DNA of 64,000 nt from Wurfbainia villosa (lineage: Eukaryota > Streptophyta > Magnoliopsida > Zingiberales > Zingiberaceae): contig CM046001.1 in NCBI GenBank assembly GCA_025175895.1, forward strand, positions 50,653,719 through 50,717,718, read 5' to 3'. The stretch's first letter is position 1. Each line of letters begins with the position of its first letter. A program made the position numbers and the translations under genes. Under the pieces are notes generated by a model. The model searched no databases, was not told the origin of the DNA, and saw nothing but the letters and a program-made list of their open reading frames with translations. Positions 43,069 through 53,191 of this stretch are shown piece by piece.

Positions 43069-44909
43069 TGAAGGGAGGATACTTCGCTTCCCACATCAAC
43101 TCGGTCTCTTGTTCATGGTGATCCCTTCTATGCCCCCGGATAAAAATTTATCCTTGACAAGGAGGGATTACCCAAGCTACAATTTCATTGTCGTGCTATT
43201 CGATTAGACTGGTCACTTGAACAAACTTATTGTTCAAGCAACTAACCTCTATTCTACGAGTAGCCACGGAATAGACGATGTACGGATCGCCAATTTTCGC
43301 ATTTGTATTCAGGGTCCAAGTAAATTTAACCACATGACATTCGTACAATATACAAAGAAACAAAAAGGAAAGCAAAATAAGATTTATACCTCTTGTTTAC
43401 CTCTAGGTCTTCTATCGTATGTCCTATCTCCTTTTGGACGTTGTGTGGGCGATGATCTTTCAAAAGTTGAAGCCTCCTAGATCACCAATATTTCTTTCCT
43501 TGCTCGCTCCGAACAAGAGGAAATATAGAAACAAAATTCTTCTCCTTCCTTTAACCAACCATCAAGCTCCAAGCTTGATGCTTGCCGCCAGCCAAAGAGA
43601 GAATTAAGGAGGAAGGGCGTCTGCCAAAAGCATCAAGGGAAGACCCTAGCTCCGGCCAAGGATGAAGGGAAGAAGGTTGAACGCCGGCTAGAACAAGGAG
43701 AGAAGAGGAGAGGATGGGTGCCAGCCACCTAAGGAAGAAGAAGAAAAAAAACTTTCTAAGTTTGTGGCCGCCCAAGCCTCCAAGCCTCCTTGCCGCCCAA
43801 AACCCTAATCCTCTTCTCTATTCTTGCCGCCCACCCCCTTAAGCCTTATTTATAGAGTTAGGCTTAAGCCTCCTTCAATCTCCACCGTCAGATCTAAAGA
43901 TTTAATCTCAACCGTCGGATCTAGAGAATTAATCTCAACCGTCGGATCTAATGATTTAATCTCCACCGTCGGATCTAGAGTTTTATTTTCCACCATCGGA
44001 CCTAGGCTCCATGAGGTTTTAATAGGCTACAATAGGGACCATGAGGAGGAGTTAGATCATGGCCACCCAAAGGATCAAGCCCACATAAAGTCTGATCCAT
44101 TAATGATAATCCATTCCACTAGAGGATTATCATTAATCTACCACACCAACCCCCATAAGTTAATACGGGCTCCATATATTATTTGCACATATTTCTCCCC
44201 ATGTTTAAGATCTCGAATGTCCGTCGATTAATTAATTTACTGACATTTAATTAATCAACATCTAACTCCATGAGTAGTACCACTCAACCTTATCATCATG
44301 CCGGACCAAGTCCACCTGCAGGGTTTACATGATGAACCTTATGAGCTCCTCAAGGGGACATCATCATCCTAATATATAGGACATGGTTTGCTCCTATAAT
44401 CAACGACACACCATATAAATAATATCATTTCCCAACTGACCGAGTCTATCGATTTACTCTATAAATCTTGCCCATTGGTAAATCAAAGAAATGAATACTA
44501 AGTATATGTGCCCGTTATTATATCGGGATTAAGATCATGTATAATATAATATCTGAGGTCCGATTCGATTATATAGTCTGCAATAAATTGAAACACCTCT
44601 ATGTCGGTCCTGCTCAATACATACAAAGTGTACTAGTGTAATTCAATGGTCAAGACAATCCAATACCAAATCACACTACAACCATTCCAATGGTTTGTCC
44701 AAAGCCATCTTAGTTGTGACCCTTTACTTATACCTTTCAATGAACTGATAACATGATCTCCAGTATGACACTACACACCATGTTATCTATAATGTAATGT
44801 ATTAGACAATATGCATAACCATAAATATGCAAACAATGATCATGTGATTCTTATTTAAAAAATAAAGATGTTCATACAAAAGATAGACTTTTCAGTATAT
44901 ATCCCAACA
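43069..44909 (-). repeat. Element F 5' LTR (shared with element G)
   Basis: 1841 bp, TGAAGGGAGG to TATCCCAACA. It contains a TATAAATA box at 43847-43854 (minus) and five 27-bp repeats (43879-44013). On its right it is followed by a second copy of its last 140 bp and then G's internal sequence, so it serves as both the 5' LTR of F and the 3' LTR of G. Confidence 0.85.
43879..44013. repeat. 27-bp tandem repeat in element F LTR, five copies
   Basis: Units of the form TCTCCACCGTCGGATCTAGA begin at 43879, 43906, 43933, 43960 and 43987, just downstream of the TATA-like box on plus coordinates. G's LTR has three copies at 59765-59845. The 9-residue repeat in the antisense frame is a by-product. Confidence 0.85.
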
Positions 44910-45049
44910 ACTACACACCATGTTATCTACAATGTAATGTATCAGACAATATGCATAACCATAAATATGAAAACAATGATCACGTGATTCTTATTTCAAA
45001 AATAAAGATGTTCATACAAAAGATAGACTTTTCAGTATACATCCTAACA
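44770..45049. repeat. 140-bp tandem duplication at the LTR end
   Basis: 44770-44909 and 44910-45049 are near-identical direct copies of the terminal 140 bp of the LTR, each ending in AACA. The second is followed by polypurine-tract complement (ATCTCTCACTT) and G's RNase H. Confidence 0.88.
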
Positions 45050-45119
45050 ATCTCTCACTTATACTAAAAGATTATGCTATCCTCATACTGTCATACATCT
45101 TATTCCCATTCCCTCCACA

Positions 45120-46026
45120 TGCCAATCAAAAGCTCTCGCTGGAAGGGCCTTAGTGAAAGGATCTGTCAGGTTATCCTCTGATGCAATCTTGGCTACAACA
45201 ACTTCTCCTCACTTTACGATTTCTCGTATCAAGTGGTACATGCGCTCTATGTGTTTACTTGCCTTATGGGCTCATGGTTCCTTCGAGTTTGCAACTGCAC
45301 CACTGTTATCACAATAAATTGTGATAGTTCTGGGCAAACCAGGAATCACATCAAAGTCCATCAAGAAGTTCCTAAGCCATAGAGCTTCTTTGGCTGCCTA
45401 AGAGGCTGCCACATACTCAGCTTCCATGGTAGAGTCCGCCATTCATTTCTGCTTGACACTCCTCCATACAATGGCTCCACTCTCAAAGGAAACACAAAAC
45501 CTGAGGTAGACTTACTGTTATCCCTATCTGATTGGAAGTCAGAATCTGTGTAACCCACAGGGAGTAATTGATCTATCTGGTATACCAACATATAATCCCT
45601 AGTCCTTCTCAGGTACTTCAATATATGCTTTGCCGCAATCCAATGTCCCTGTCCTAGATTACTCTGATATCTGCTAACCATGTCAACTATAAAGCAGATA
45701 TTTGGTCTCGTACATAGCATAGCATACATGAGGCTTCCTATTGCCGAAGCATAAGGAACCGCCTTCATCTCCTCTATCTCCTTTGATATTCTAGGACACA
45801 TCTCTTTAGATAAAGGTACTCCATGCCTAAAAGGTAGAAAACCTTTCTTAGAGTTTTGCATGCTAAAATGAGCCAAAATAGTGTCTATGTATGAAACTTG
45901 AGATAAGCACAACATCCTTTTCCTGCGATCCCTTATAACCTTGATCCCAAGGATGTGTCTCACTTCTCCCAAGTCCTTCATATCAAACTGTTTGGACAAC
46001 CATACCCTTACATCTGATAACACCTT
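45120..46026 (-). pseudogene. pol: Element G RT thumb and RNase H (left part)
   Basis: From the H insertion the frame reads LSDVRVWLSKQFDMKDLGEV, RRKRMLCLSQVSYIDTI and SMQNSKKGFLPFRHGVPLSK (RT thumb and connection), then YTDSDFQSDRDNSKSTSGF of RNase H. A frameshift near 45480 sends the main frame into EPLYGG, and the remaining RNase H (AEYVAAS-, CDNSGAVANSKEP-like, NLTDPFTKAL-like) lies in other frames down to about 45120. Upstream RT is at 55031-55650. Confidence 0.86.
46022..46026 (+). other. Target-site duplication of element H, left
   Basis: acctt immediately before H's 5' LTR; the identical acctt follows the 3' LTR at 55031-55035. Five bases is the usual copia duplication. Confidence 0.92.
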
Positions 46027-47849
46027 TGTTAGTGAAAGCCCTAGAGCCAATCATGTGATGATTGTTGTATGGACTTTATTGTATCATATTCCTATTTATA
46101 AAGGCATGGTTATTATATTTACTTGTATTGGTGCCAAATAACTAAATATAATAATGTCCTTGAGTAGTAGGTTCTTATCTATATCAATCGATTGGTTGAA
46201 TCGATAATGAGATGATATAGAGAACACTACTCTTAATCATTCCTAGTCGAGTATTAACATTCAGGGACAATGTTAATGCGTAGAGACTAGCATGTAGGTC
46301 AACAAGATGACTTGATCTCACAAGTCATGGATATGAGATATCAAGTTGACACATGGGTATGCATCGAGAATGTATATCAATGACCCGCCATGAGAAAGTA
46401 TCATGGATCGTTATATGAGTGTCATATACTTTCTCATGTGGCTATTAGTATGACTATTAGTCCTTAGACCTGAAGTCACCATGGTTCCCTACATAAGGAG
46501 TTGCATACTTTGCTTTCACAAACGCCACCCGTAAATGGGTGGACTATAAAGGCGACATCGGGTATGTAACGATAATTATGCGAGGGATGTGAGTGATGTA
46601 GATGGGATCTATCCCTCCTATATGACGGGGTGACATCGATATTCTTGATAGAGTGAGACCAATGGCGTATGGTTATGCCCAAATGAGTCAATATGAGATA
46701 TTGAGCTCATTTGATTAGAGTGAGTCTACTTGAGTTCAAGATTTAGATTGTACCGAGGATGACACGGTCTATGCCTCGATTGGTCAATCTAGATGTCAAG
46801 GATAGAGGGACATTGTCACATATTGTGAGAGTCACAATTAGTAGTCACAAAGGTGATGTTGAGCTCAACATTCTTGTAACTTGGGTAGCAATGATGTGTT
46901 GCTAGATACCGCCATTGCTTATGTTCCTAAATCGGTTTAGGGACATTGCCAACGCTATAAGAACCTATAGGTCACACACATAAGAGCAATTAGATGGAAA
47001 TTAGGTTCATATGATGAACCATGAGGATTAGGTTCATGGGATGAACCAAATTGGATTAAGAGTAATCCAAATTAGACTAATTGAGTTAGACTCAAGTTGA
47101 TTCAAGTGTTGAATGAGTCTAATTGAGATTTGATTCATCAAATCAATTTAAATTAATGAATAGAGATTCATTATATTAAATTGACTTGAGTCAAGTGGTT
47201 AGATTTGATCAACCATGGAGATTAGAGGTCAAGTTTGACTTGACTTGAGAGGGAAGATGAAAGGTCAAGTTTGACTTGACCAAATGCCATGTCATGATGA
47301 TGACTAGGCATGGCCGCCAATGATGATGCTCCACATCATCATAGACTTGGTCAATGGGAGCCACATCAAGAGGGAGACCCAGGGTCATGGGAGTTCCCTC
47401 CATGCATGTAACCCCCCATCCAGGAAGTGGCCGGCCACACCATTTAGGGGTTATGTGAGTGAAAATTCATTTTGTGAGTAATCAATCATTACTTCATCTT
47501 CTTACTTGGGAAAATTCCTCTCAAGCTCTCACTCTCATTACTCTCATTGTCCGAACCAACCAAGGAGTGCTAGCACACTCAACGTTGAGTATTCTTCAAC
47601 CTATTGCTAGTGTGGATACCATAGAGGAGTGTGCACTTGACACTCTCGAGTTCCGGAGGACTTTGGACGAGCTGGATTTGCGAAGGGCATCGCATCAAGG
47701 GTAACATCCTTATCTCTTAGTTCTAATGTAGATCTAGAGGATTTTGTAAGCACATACATGTAATTAGTTTTAATACTGACGGATCCGCGGGTCGGGACTT
47801 CCGAGGTTTCCGCAACGCAAAAAGCGGTTTTGCGTCTAAAAGCCCAACA
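46027..47849 (+). repeat. Element H 5' LTR
   Basis: TGTTAGTGAAAGCC to AAGCCCAACA, 1823 bp. Compared with the 3' LTR it shows several 1-2 bp gaps, for example CGCCATTGC against CGCTCATTGC. It includes a run of three perfect small hairpins at 47004-47070. Confidence 0.92.
47004..47070. repeat. Cluster of three hairpins in element H LTR
   Basis: GGTTCAT/ATGAACC stems with 3-nt loops at 47004-47020 and 47031-47047, and TTGGATTA/TAATCCAA with a 4-nt loop at 47051-47070. All three are perfect. The same cluster is kept in the 3' LTR at 54175-54241. Confidence 0.8.
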
Positions 47850-47851
47850 AA

Positions 47852-47865
47852 GGGTATCGTGAGCC
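47852..47865 (+). other. Diverged primer-binding site of element H
   Basis: GGGTATCGTGAGCC sits where TGGTATCAGAGCC is expected, two bases after the LTR. It contains an extra base and two substitutions, so priming by initiator tRNA-Met would be poor unless this is sequence error. Confidence 0.65.
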
Positions 47866-49461
47866 ACGCATGGCATGTATGTGTTTCATTTTTGTATTTT
47901 TATATTAGATATAAAAATTACAGATTTATGTTTCTGTAAATTTCCTAATTTTATAGAATTTTTGGGTATTTTTCGTAGAGTCAAGCAACGAGTGTTGGGA
48001 CACTCGTAGGCTTCAATGCCGAGAAAAACTCCGAATCGGCGAGTTCTCGCTTAGGTTTTGGGACAGCGACTTAAGTCGCTGTAGGATCTAGGGACACTCG
48101 GTTTATTTTATGCAGTAGGGCGCTGCCCCTATCCCCGAAAGGGGCCATGTCCCGCGATCGCACTCTGAAACCGCTTAATGGGACCGCTTTGAGAGGTGAC
48201 TCATAAATTCGAAATAAATTAGGAAAAATTATAGAAATTTTCTGTAAAATACATAATTTAGAATTATGTATGATTCTGTGATTGTCATGGCCCAATAACC
48301 CAATAGGATTGGATTATGTGTGTTGTAATTCATAATACTACTGCGTGGCCGCTTTTGTGGTCAGGCGTGTTGTAAAGTGTCATGACTGCACTGCACCTCT
48401 TCTTCTTTAATATTCTAGTTGTAAATAGTTTTAGACTGAATGTAACTCGAGTTTCGTATTTGTAATGTACAAAATGGAGCGGTGGAAAGTCCACTTGAAG
48501 ACGAAGCTTACGAGAAGGGTGACGACGACACATGGCGGTCAAAGGAAGCGCTGAGAAGCCGCTAGCCTTAGGTTGATCCATCCGATCTTCTCATTGGCTT
48601 GAGAAGATCGTAGTAGGGCCATGACTATATCACATTTAATTATATATATATATATATATTTAATTGATTTATGCTTGTATGTATGTGATGCATGCTAGTA
48701 GAATAATGCTTGTATGTATATGATGCATGCTAGGTTAATTTTCTTGTATGTATATGATGCATGCTAGAATAATTAATGTATGTATATGATGCATGCTAAT
48801 ATAGGATAATAAAGGCCTAAATGCGTATAAGATACACATTACGATTAGATTAGATCATAATCGAATCAACTCAAAATGCCTACTGAGCCTTGATACCCAT
48901 CACTACCTCGATCATTTGTTGCTTGTTGAATCGCCAAAGCAGAGCAACGCATATTATCTTGGTAGGGTGCGGAGGGACAATCTTGGTCCCGCCTATCACG
49001 ACTGGTTAGAGTAAGCTCAATTAGATTGAGCAAAACTAGTTAACTCAATTGGATCGAGTAGAACTATAGGCATATTCCAATCGCTTGGAAAGATAGGTTA
49101 AGATCGCATTTACACTAAATCTTGGGCCATTTAGCCAAAGCTAACTCAAGGTCTTTGTAAATGTGGTCTTAATCCTATAAACAAGAGTTGCATAGAGATG
49201 TAATCGAATGTGTTACCCAATCGATCGATTAAGTCTTGGGCGATTTAGCCAAAGCTAACTCAAGGCTTAGTATGATGTGGATCTTGTCCCACAAGAATTA
49301 TAGCTAGTTTGTATGAATCAAGTAAATGTGGTTTGACCACATCCATAACTCGATTCTATAAAATTCCTATAATTCAAGGGGAGCATCATTTGATTAAAGG
49401 CCTAATTAAATGATAAAAGGAATATGATATTAATTCTCTGCATTGTATGTTGTAGATTACT
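47866..49461 (+). other. Element H leader
   Basis: Non-coding, about 1.6 kb. It shares TAACTCGAG and CTCATTGGCTTGAGAAGAT with E. A TA run lies at 48630-48660, and four copies of TGTATGTATATGATGCATGC at 48671-48801. It lacks the 70-nt segment that E has at 32582-32652. Confidence 0.7.
48671..48801. repeat. Four-copy GATGCATGC repeat in element H leader
   Basis: Copies of TGTATGTATATGATGCATGC spaced 25-40 bp apart. GATGCATGC contains the palindrome GCATGC. E's leader has three related copies at about 32247-32325. Confidence 0.7.
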
Positions 49462-50240
49462 ATGTCAAACAACACGAACACTCTCTCTGCGATCCGTCTT
49501 GAGAAGGACAAGCTCAATGGAGCAAATTTCGGATCGCACAGAACTCGAGAATTGTTCTCACCCAAGAAAGGAAGTCAGACGCCCCGGAGCGCCCATTGCG
49601 GAGGCACCTCCTGCCACTGCCTCGCGAGGTGACAAAGATGCTTACAAGAAGCATCAAGATGATGCATTAGATGTGTCATGTCTAATGCTCGCGACCATGA
49701 ACTCTGAGCTTCAGAAGCAACACGAGTTCATGAATGCTTATGATATGGTTGGACATCTTCGTCAATTATATCAAGGACAAGCTAGGCATGAGAGATATGA
49801 AGTCTCTAAAGCATTATTTGGGTCCAAAATGCAAGAAGGGACTCCCGTAGGTACATATGTACTCAAGATGATTGGGTACGTAGACAACCTACAAAGGATG
49901 GGATTCCCACTTGGCCAAGAGCCGCCTCGACCTAATCTTGCAATCTTTGCCAAGAGCCTTGATCAATTTGTCATGAATTATAACATGAATGAAATTGATA
50001 AGCCATCGTCAAAATGCTCGATGTTGAGAATCACTGAGCTTAACCTTAAGAAGGGTAAATCTGACACCATTTTGATGGTGCAGAAGAAGAAAGGCAAGGG
50101 CAAGCCTAAAGGTAAGGGAAAGTCCCAAGCCAAGGGCAAAGGCAAAGAACTTAAACCCAAAGGAGGGGTAGCTAAGGAAGGGGCTTGCTGCAAGGAAGCA
50201 AGGACACCGAAGCGAATCGCAAGGCATACCCGAAGATCTT
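49462..50240 (+). pseudogene. gag: Element H gag, frameshifted
   Basis: Start ATG at 49462 (MSNNTNTLSAI), then EKDKLNGANF, after which several small deletions break the frame near 49530-49580. From 49600 another frame reads DKDAYKKHQDDALDVSCLML, LYQGQARHERYEVSKALFG, and MNYNMNEIDK, ending in a Lys/Gly-rich tail (KGKGKPKGKGKSQAKGKGK). The CCHC knuckle that E keeps is destroyed by deletions near 50180-50230. The Lys/Gly repeat is longer than in E. Confidence 0.85.
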
Positions 50241-50280
50241 AAGAAGAAGAGAAGTGAGACTTCTACGGTATAAATGTTAT

Positions 50281-51790
50281 AGAAGTCAATCTATCTATTT
50301 CTTCATCATGGGTATTAGATACCGGATGTGCATCTCACATTTGTACCAATGTGCTGGGCCGAGAAATAGCAAGGTGGCATTGACAAAGGGCGAGGTGGAC
50401 CTACGAGTAGGCAATGGAGCAAGGGTTCTTTATTCTTTGGAGGAACTTATGATCTATCTCTCGCCTCCGGGCTTGTACTAGAATTAGAAGAATGTTGTTA
50501 TGTGCACCGCTTTAACTAAGAACATCATTTCAGCTTTCTTGTTTGGACAAGAAAGGGTTTTCATTTATAATAAAGAACAAATGTTGTTCACTTTATTTAA
50601 ATGATATGTTCTATTGTAGTGCACCTCTAATGAACGGACTCTACTTTCTAGACTTAGAGAGCCCTATCTATAACATAAGTACCAAGAGGTTCAAGTCAAA
50701 TGAGTTGAACCAAACCTATCTCGCATTGTCGCTAGGTCACATAAATGAGAGTCGCTTATCTCACGGCTCCATAAGGATGGGTCCGCTAGACTCATTTGAT
50801 TTTGAATCATATGAGATATGCGAGTCTTGCCTTTTAGGCAAGATGACCAAGACTCCCTTTAGTGGACATAGCGAAGAGCAACAGATTTGTTAGGACTTAT
50901 ACATAGTGATGGGTCCTCTAGAGGTGGTTAAGGTGGTACTTCATTACATTTACTTGATGACTTCAGAGATATGGTTATGTGTATCTTATGACACATAAAT
51001 CAATCCTTTGAAAAGTTCAAAGAATTCAAGAATGAAGTACAAAAACCACTTGGCAAGAGTATTAAGATACTTGATCGGATCGAGGTGGTGAATACCTTAG
51101 CCATGAGTTTCGTGACTATCTAGCCGAGTGTGGGATTCTATCCCAACTCACTCCTCGAACACCACAAAGTGGAATGGTGTATCCGAAGGAGGAATCGTAC
51201 TTATTGGATATGGTACGATCTATGATGAGTCACAGATCTTCCTATATCCTTTTGGGATATGCTCGACACAAAGAGCCTTTACCCTTAACCGTACCATCCA
51301 AGGTGGTAAAGACACCATATACGATATGGACAGTGGAAAAATCCCAAGATGTCTTTTATGAGGATTTGGGGTTGTGAGGCTTACGTCGACGCCAAGTCTC
51401 GCATAAACCGGGACCCAACCGATAGGTGCTATTTTGTTGGATATCCCAAGGATACAAAGGGATATTATTTACATTCCCAACAAGACAAAGTGTTTGTGGC
51501 AAAGACCGGGTTTTTCTAGAAAGGGATTTTGTTTCTAGAAAAACTAGTGGGAGTACCTTCGATCTTGAAGAAATTCAAGATAAGGACCATAGCACTGAGG
51601 CCTTGATGGAGGTTGAACAGGAACCACAAAGTGTTGTGGGTGAAGAGGTTGTTGCACAAAGAGTTGTGGAACAACCACTGCTCAAGTAGACCTACCTCTT
51701 CGCAGTCCGATAGGGTACGCCGTCACCGAGAGATACTCATTTCTCTTGTCGACCATGATGATGTTATGCTCATTGAGAATGAGCCTACCT
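50281..51790 (+). pseudogene. pol: Element H protease and integrase, heavily frameshifted
   Basis: Protease LDTGCASHICTN is intact over its core (Asp-Thr-Gly at 50318-50326). GAG-pre-integrase is readable at 50543-50893 (DKKGFSFIIKNKCCSLYLND, CESCLLGKM), with a damaged zinc motif. The integrase core is broken into fragments with small deletions near 50900-51190: the first Asp block and the Glu block NGVSE... are only partly readable. C-terminal integrase and linker follow up to about 51790 in three frames. Confidence 0.82.
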
Positions 51791-53158
51791 CCTATCGTGA
51801 AGCCGTGATGAGCCCAGATTCTCGAGAAATGGCTAGACGCCATGAGATCCGAGATGGAATCCATGTACACTAACCAAGTATGGACTTTGGTTGATCCACC
51901 AAGGGGTCAAACCCATTGGGTGTAAGTGGGTCTTTAGGAGAAAGATCGACATGGATGGACTTACGATACCTATAAGGGCCGATTGGTGGCTAAAGGTTTC
52001 AAGCAAATTCATGGTATTGACTATGATGAAACCTTTTCTCCGATGCGATGTTTAAGTCCATTCGGATCTTGCTTGCTATTGCAAAGATACCACGATTATG
52101 AGATCTGGCGGATGGATGTCAAAACCGCGTTTGAATGGAAACTTACTCGAGGATGTGTACATGACACAACCCGAGGGTTTTGTAGATCCACAAAGATATC
52201 TGGGAAGGTATGTCGCAAAGGTCCATTTATGGGCTAAAGCAAGCTTCTCGGAGCTGGAATCTTCGATTCGATGATGCGATCAAACACTTTGGTTTCATCA
52301 AGAATGAAGATGAACCCTGTGTCTACAAGAGGGTTAATGGGAACACATTTGTGTTCCTTGTACTGTATGTGGATGACATACTACTCATTGGGAATGACAT
52401 CCCTTCGCTACAGTCTGTGAAGACTTGGCTGGGGACGTGCTTCTCAATGAAGGACTTAGGTGAAGCAGCCTGTATTCTAGGCATCAAGATCTCTAGAGAT
52501 AGATCTAAGAGATTGCTTGGCCTAAGTCAGAGTACATACATTGACACGGTATTACTTCGGTTTGCCATGCAGAATTCCAAGAAAGGACTTCTGCCGATGT
52601 CACATGGTGTGAGTCTTCAAGACTCAAAGTCCTCTTCAAGAGAGGAGAGAGACCGCATGGATAAGATCCCTTACGATCCGCTATAGGATCTATCATATGC
52701 GCTGTACTGCTCCGATGTCTCGTATGCTTTGAGCATGACGAGTAGATACCAGTCAGATCCAGGTGAGCGTCACTGGATAGCAGTCAAGAATATTCTTAAG
52801 TACTTAAGAAGGACTAAAGAATATTTCTTGATATTTTGGAGGCGAGGAGGAGCTAGTCAGAAGGGTTACAATGATGCCAAACTTCCAAACGACTCAGATG
52901 ATTACAGATCGCAGTCAGGGTTCGTGTTTTGCTTGAATGGTGGCGCTGTGAGCTGGAATAGTTCCAAGCGGAACACAGTTGCTGATTCTACAACAGAGGC
53001 TGAATATATCGGTGCTTCCATCTCATTCGAGAGATCATCGATAGAGGAAATGTGAAGATTTGCAGAGTACCCACAGAGGCTAACATCGCAGATCCCTTGA
53101 CCAAGGCTTTGGCACAGAAAAAGCATGATGGTCACACTAGGTCATTGGGTATTAGATA
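51791..53158 (+). pseudogene. pol: Element H reverse transcriptase and RNase H
   Basis: RT fingers appear at 51850-52140 in shifting frames (NQVWTLVDPP, VAKGFKQIHGIDYDETFS). From 52210 an open frame reads SIYGLKQASRSWNLRFDDAI, YVDD at 52366-52377 and MKDLGEAACILGIKISRD. RNase H resumes at 52729 (KNILKYLRRTKEYFLIF, NGGAVSWNSSKRNTVADSTT, EAEYIGAS). It then jumps to HLIREIIDRG-type sequence, having lost about 160 bp that E retains (around 36610-36770). It ends ADPLTKALAQ near 53115. Confidence 0.85.
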
Positions 53159-53191
53159 CTACGGTGATTGGCACTAGTGCTAGTGGGAGAT

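Larger units (their letters stand above)
39028..44909 (-). mobile_element. Element F: B-family Ty1/copia, internally deleted, gag intact
   Basis: Sense direction is right to left: 5' LTR (44909-43069), primer-binding site, leader, intact gag with protease active site, a short remnant, part of RT and RNase H, then a truncated 3' LTR (39633-39028). Integrase is entirely absent and another deletion joins RT to RNase H. The 606-bp 3' LTR remnant equals the last 606 bp of the 5' LTR in length. F shares its right LTR with the left end of G. Confidence 0.85.

Noticed and set aside
43879..44013. Possible CRISPR-like array
   Set aside because: The repeats are contiguous without unique spacers, in a plant retrotransposon LTR. 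The same holds for the arrays at 27796 and 61381.
43824..44231. Frame with a 9-residue repeat (LISTVGSRE type)
   Set aside because: It is the 27-bp LTR repeat read antisense. G's LTR has a different copy number and no long frame.
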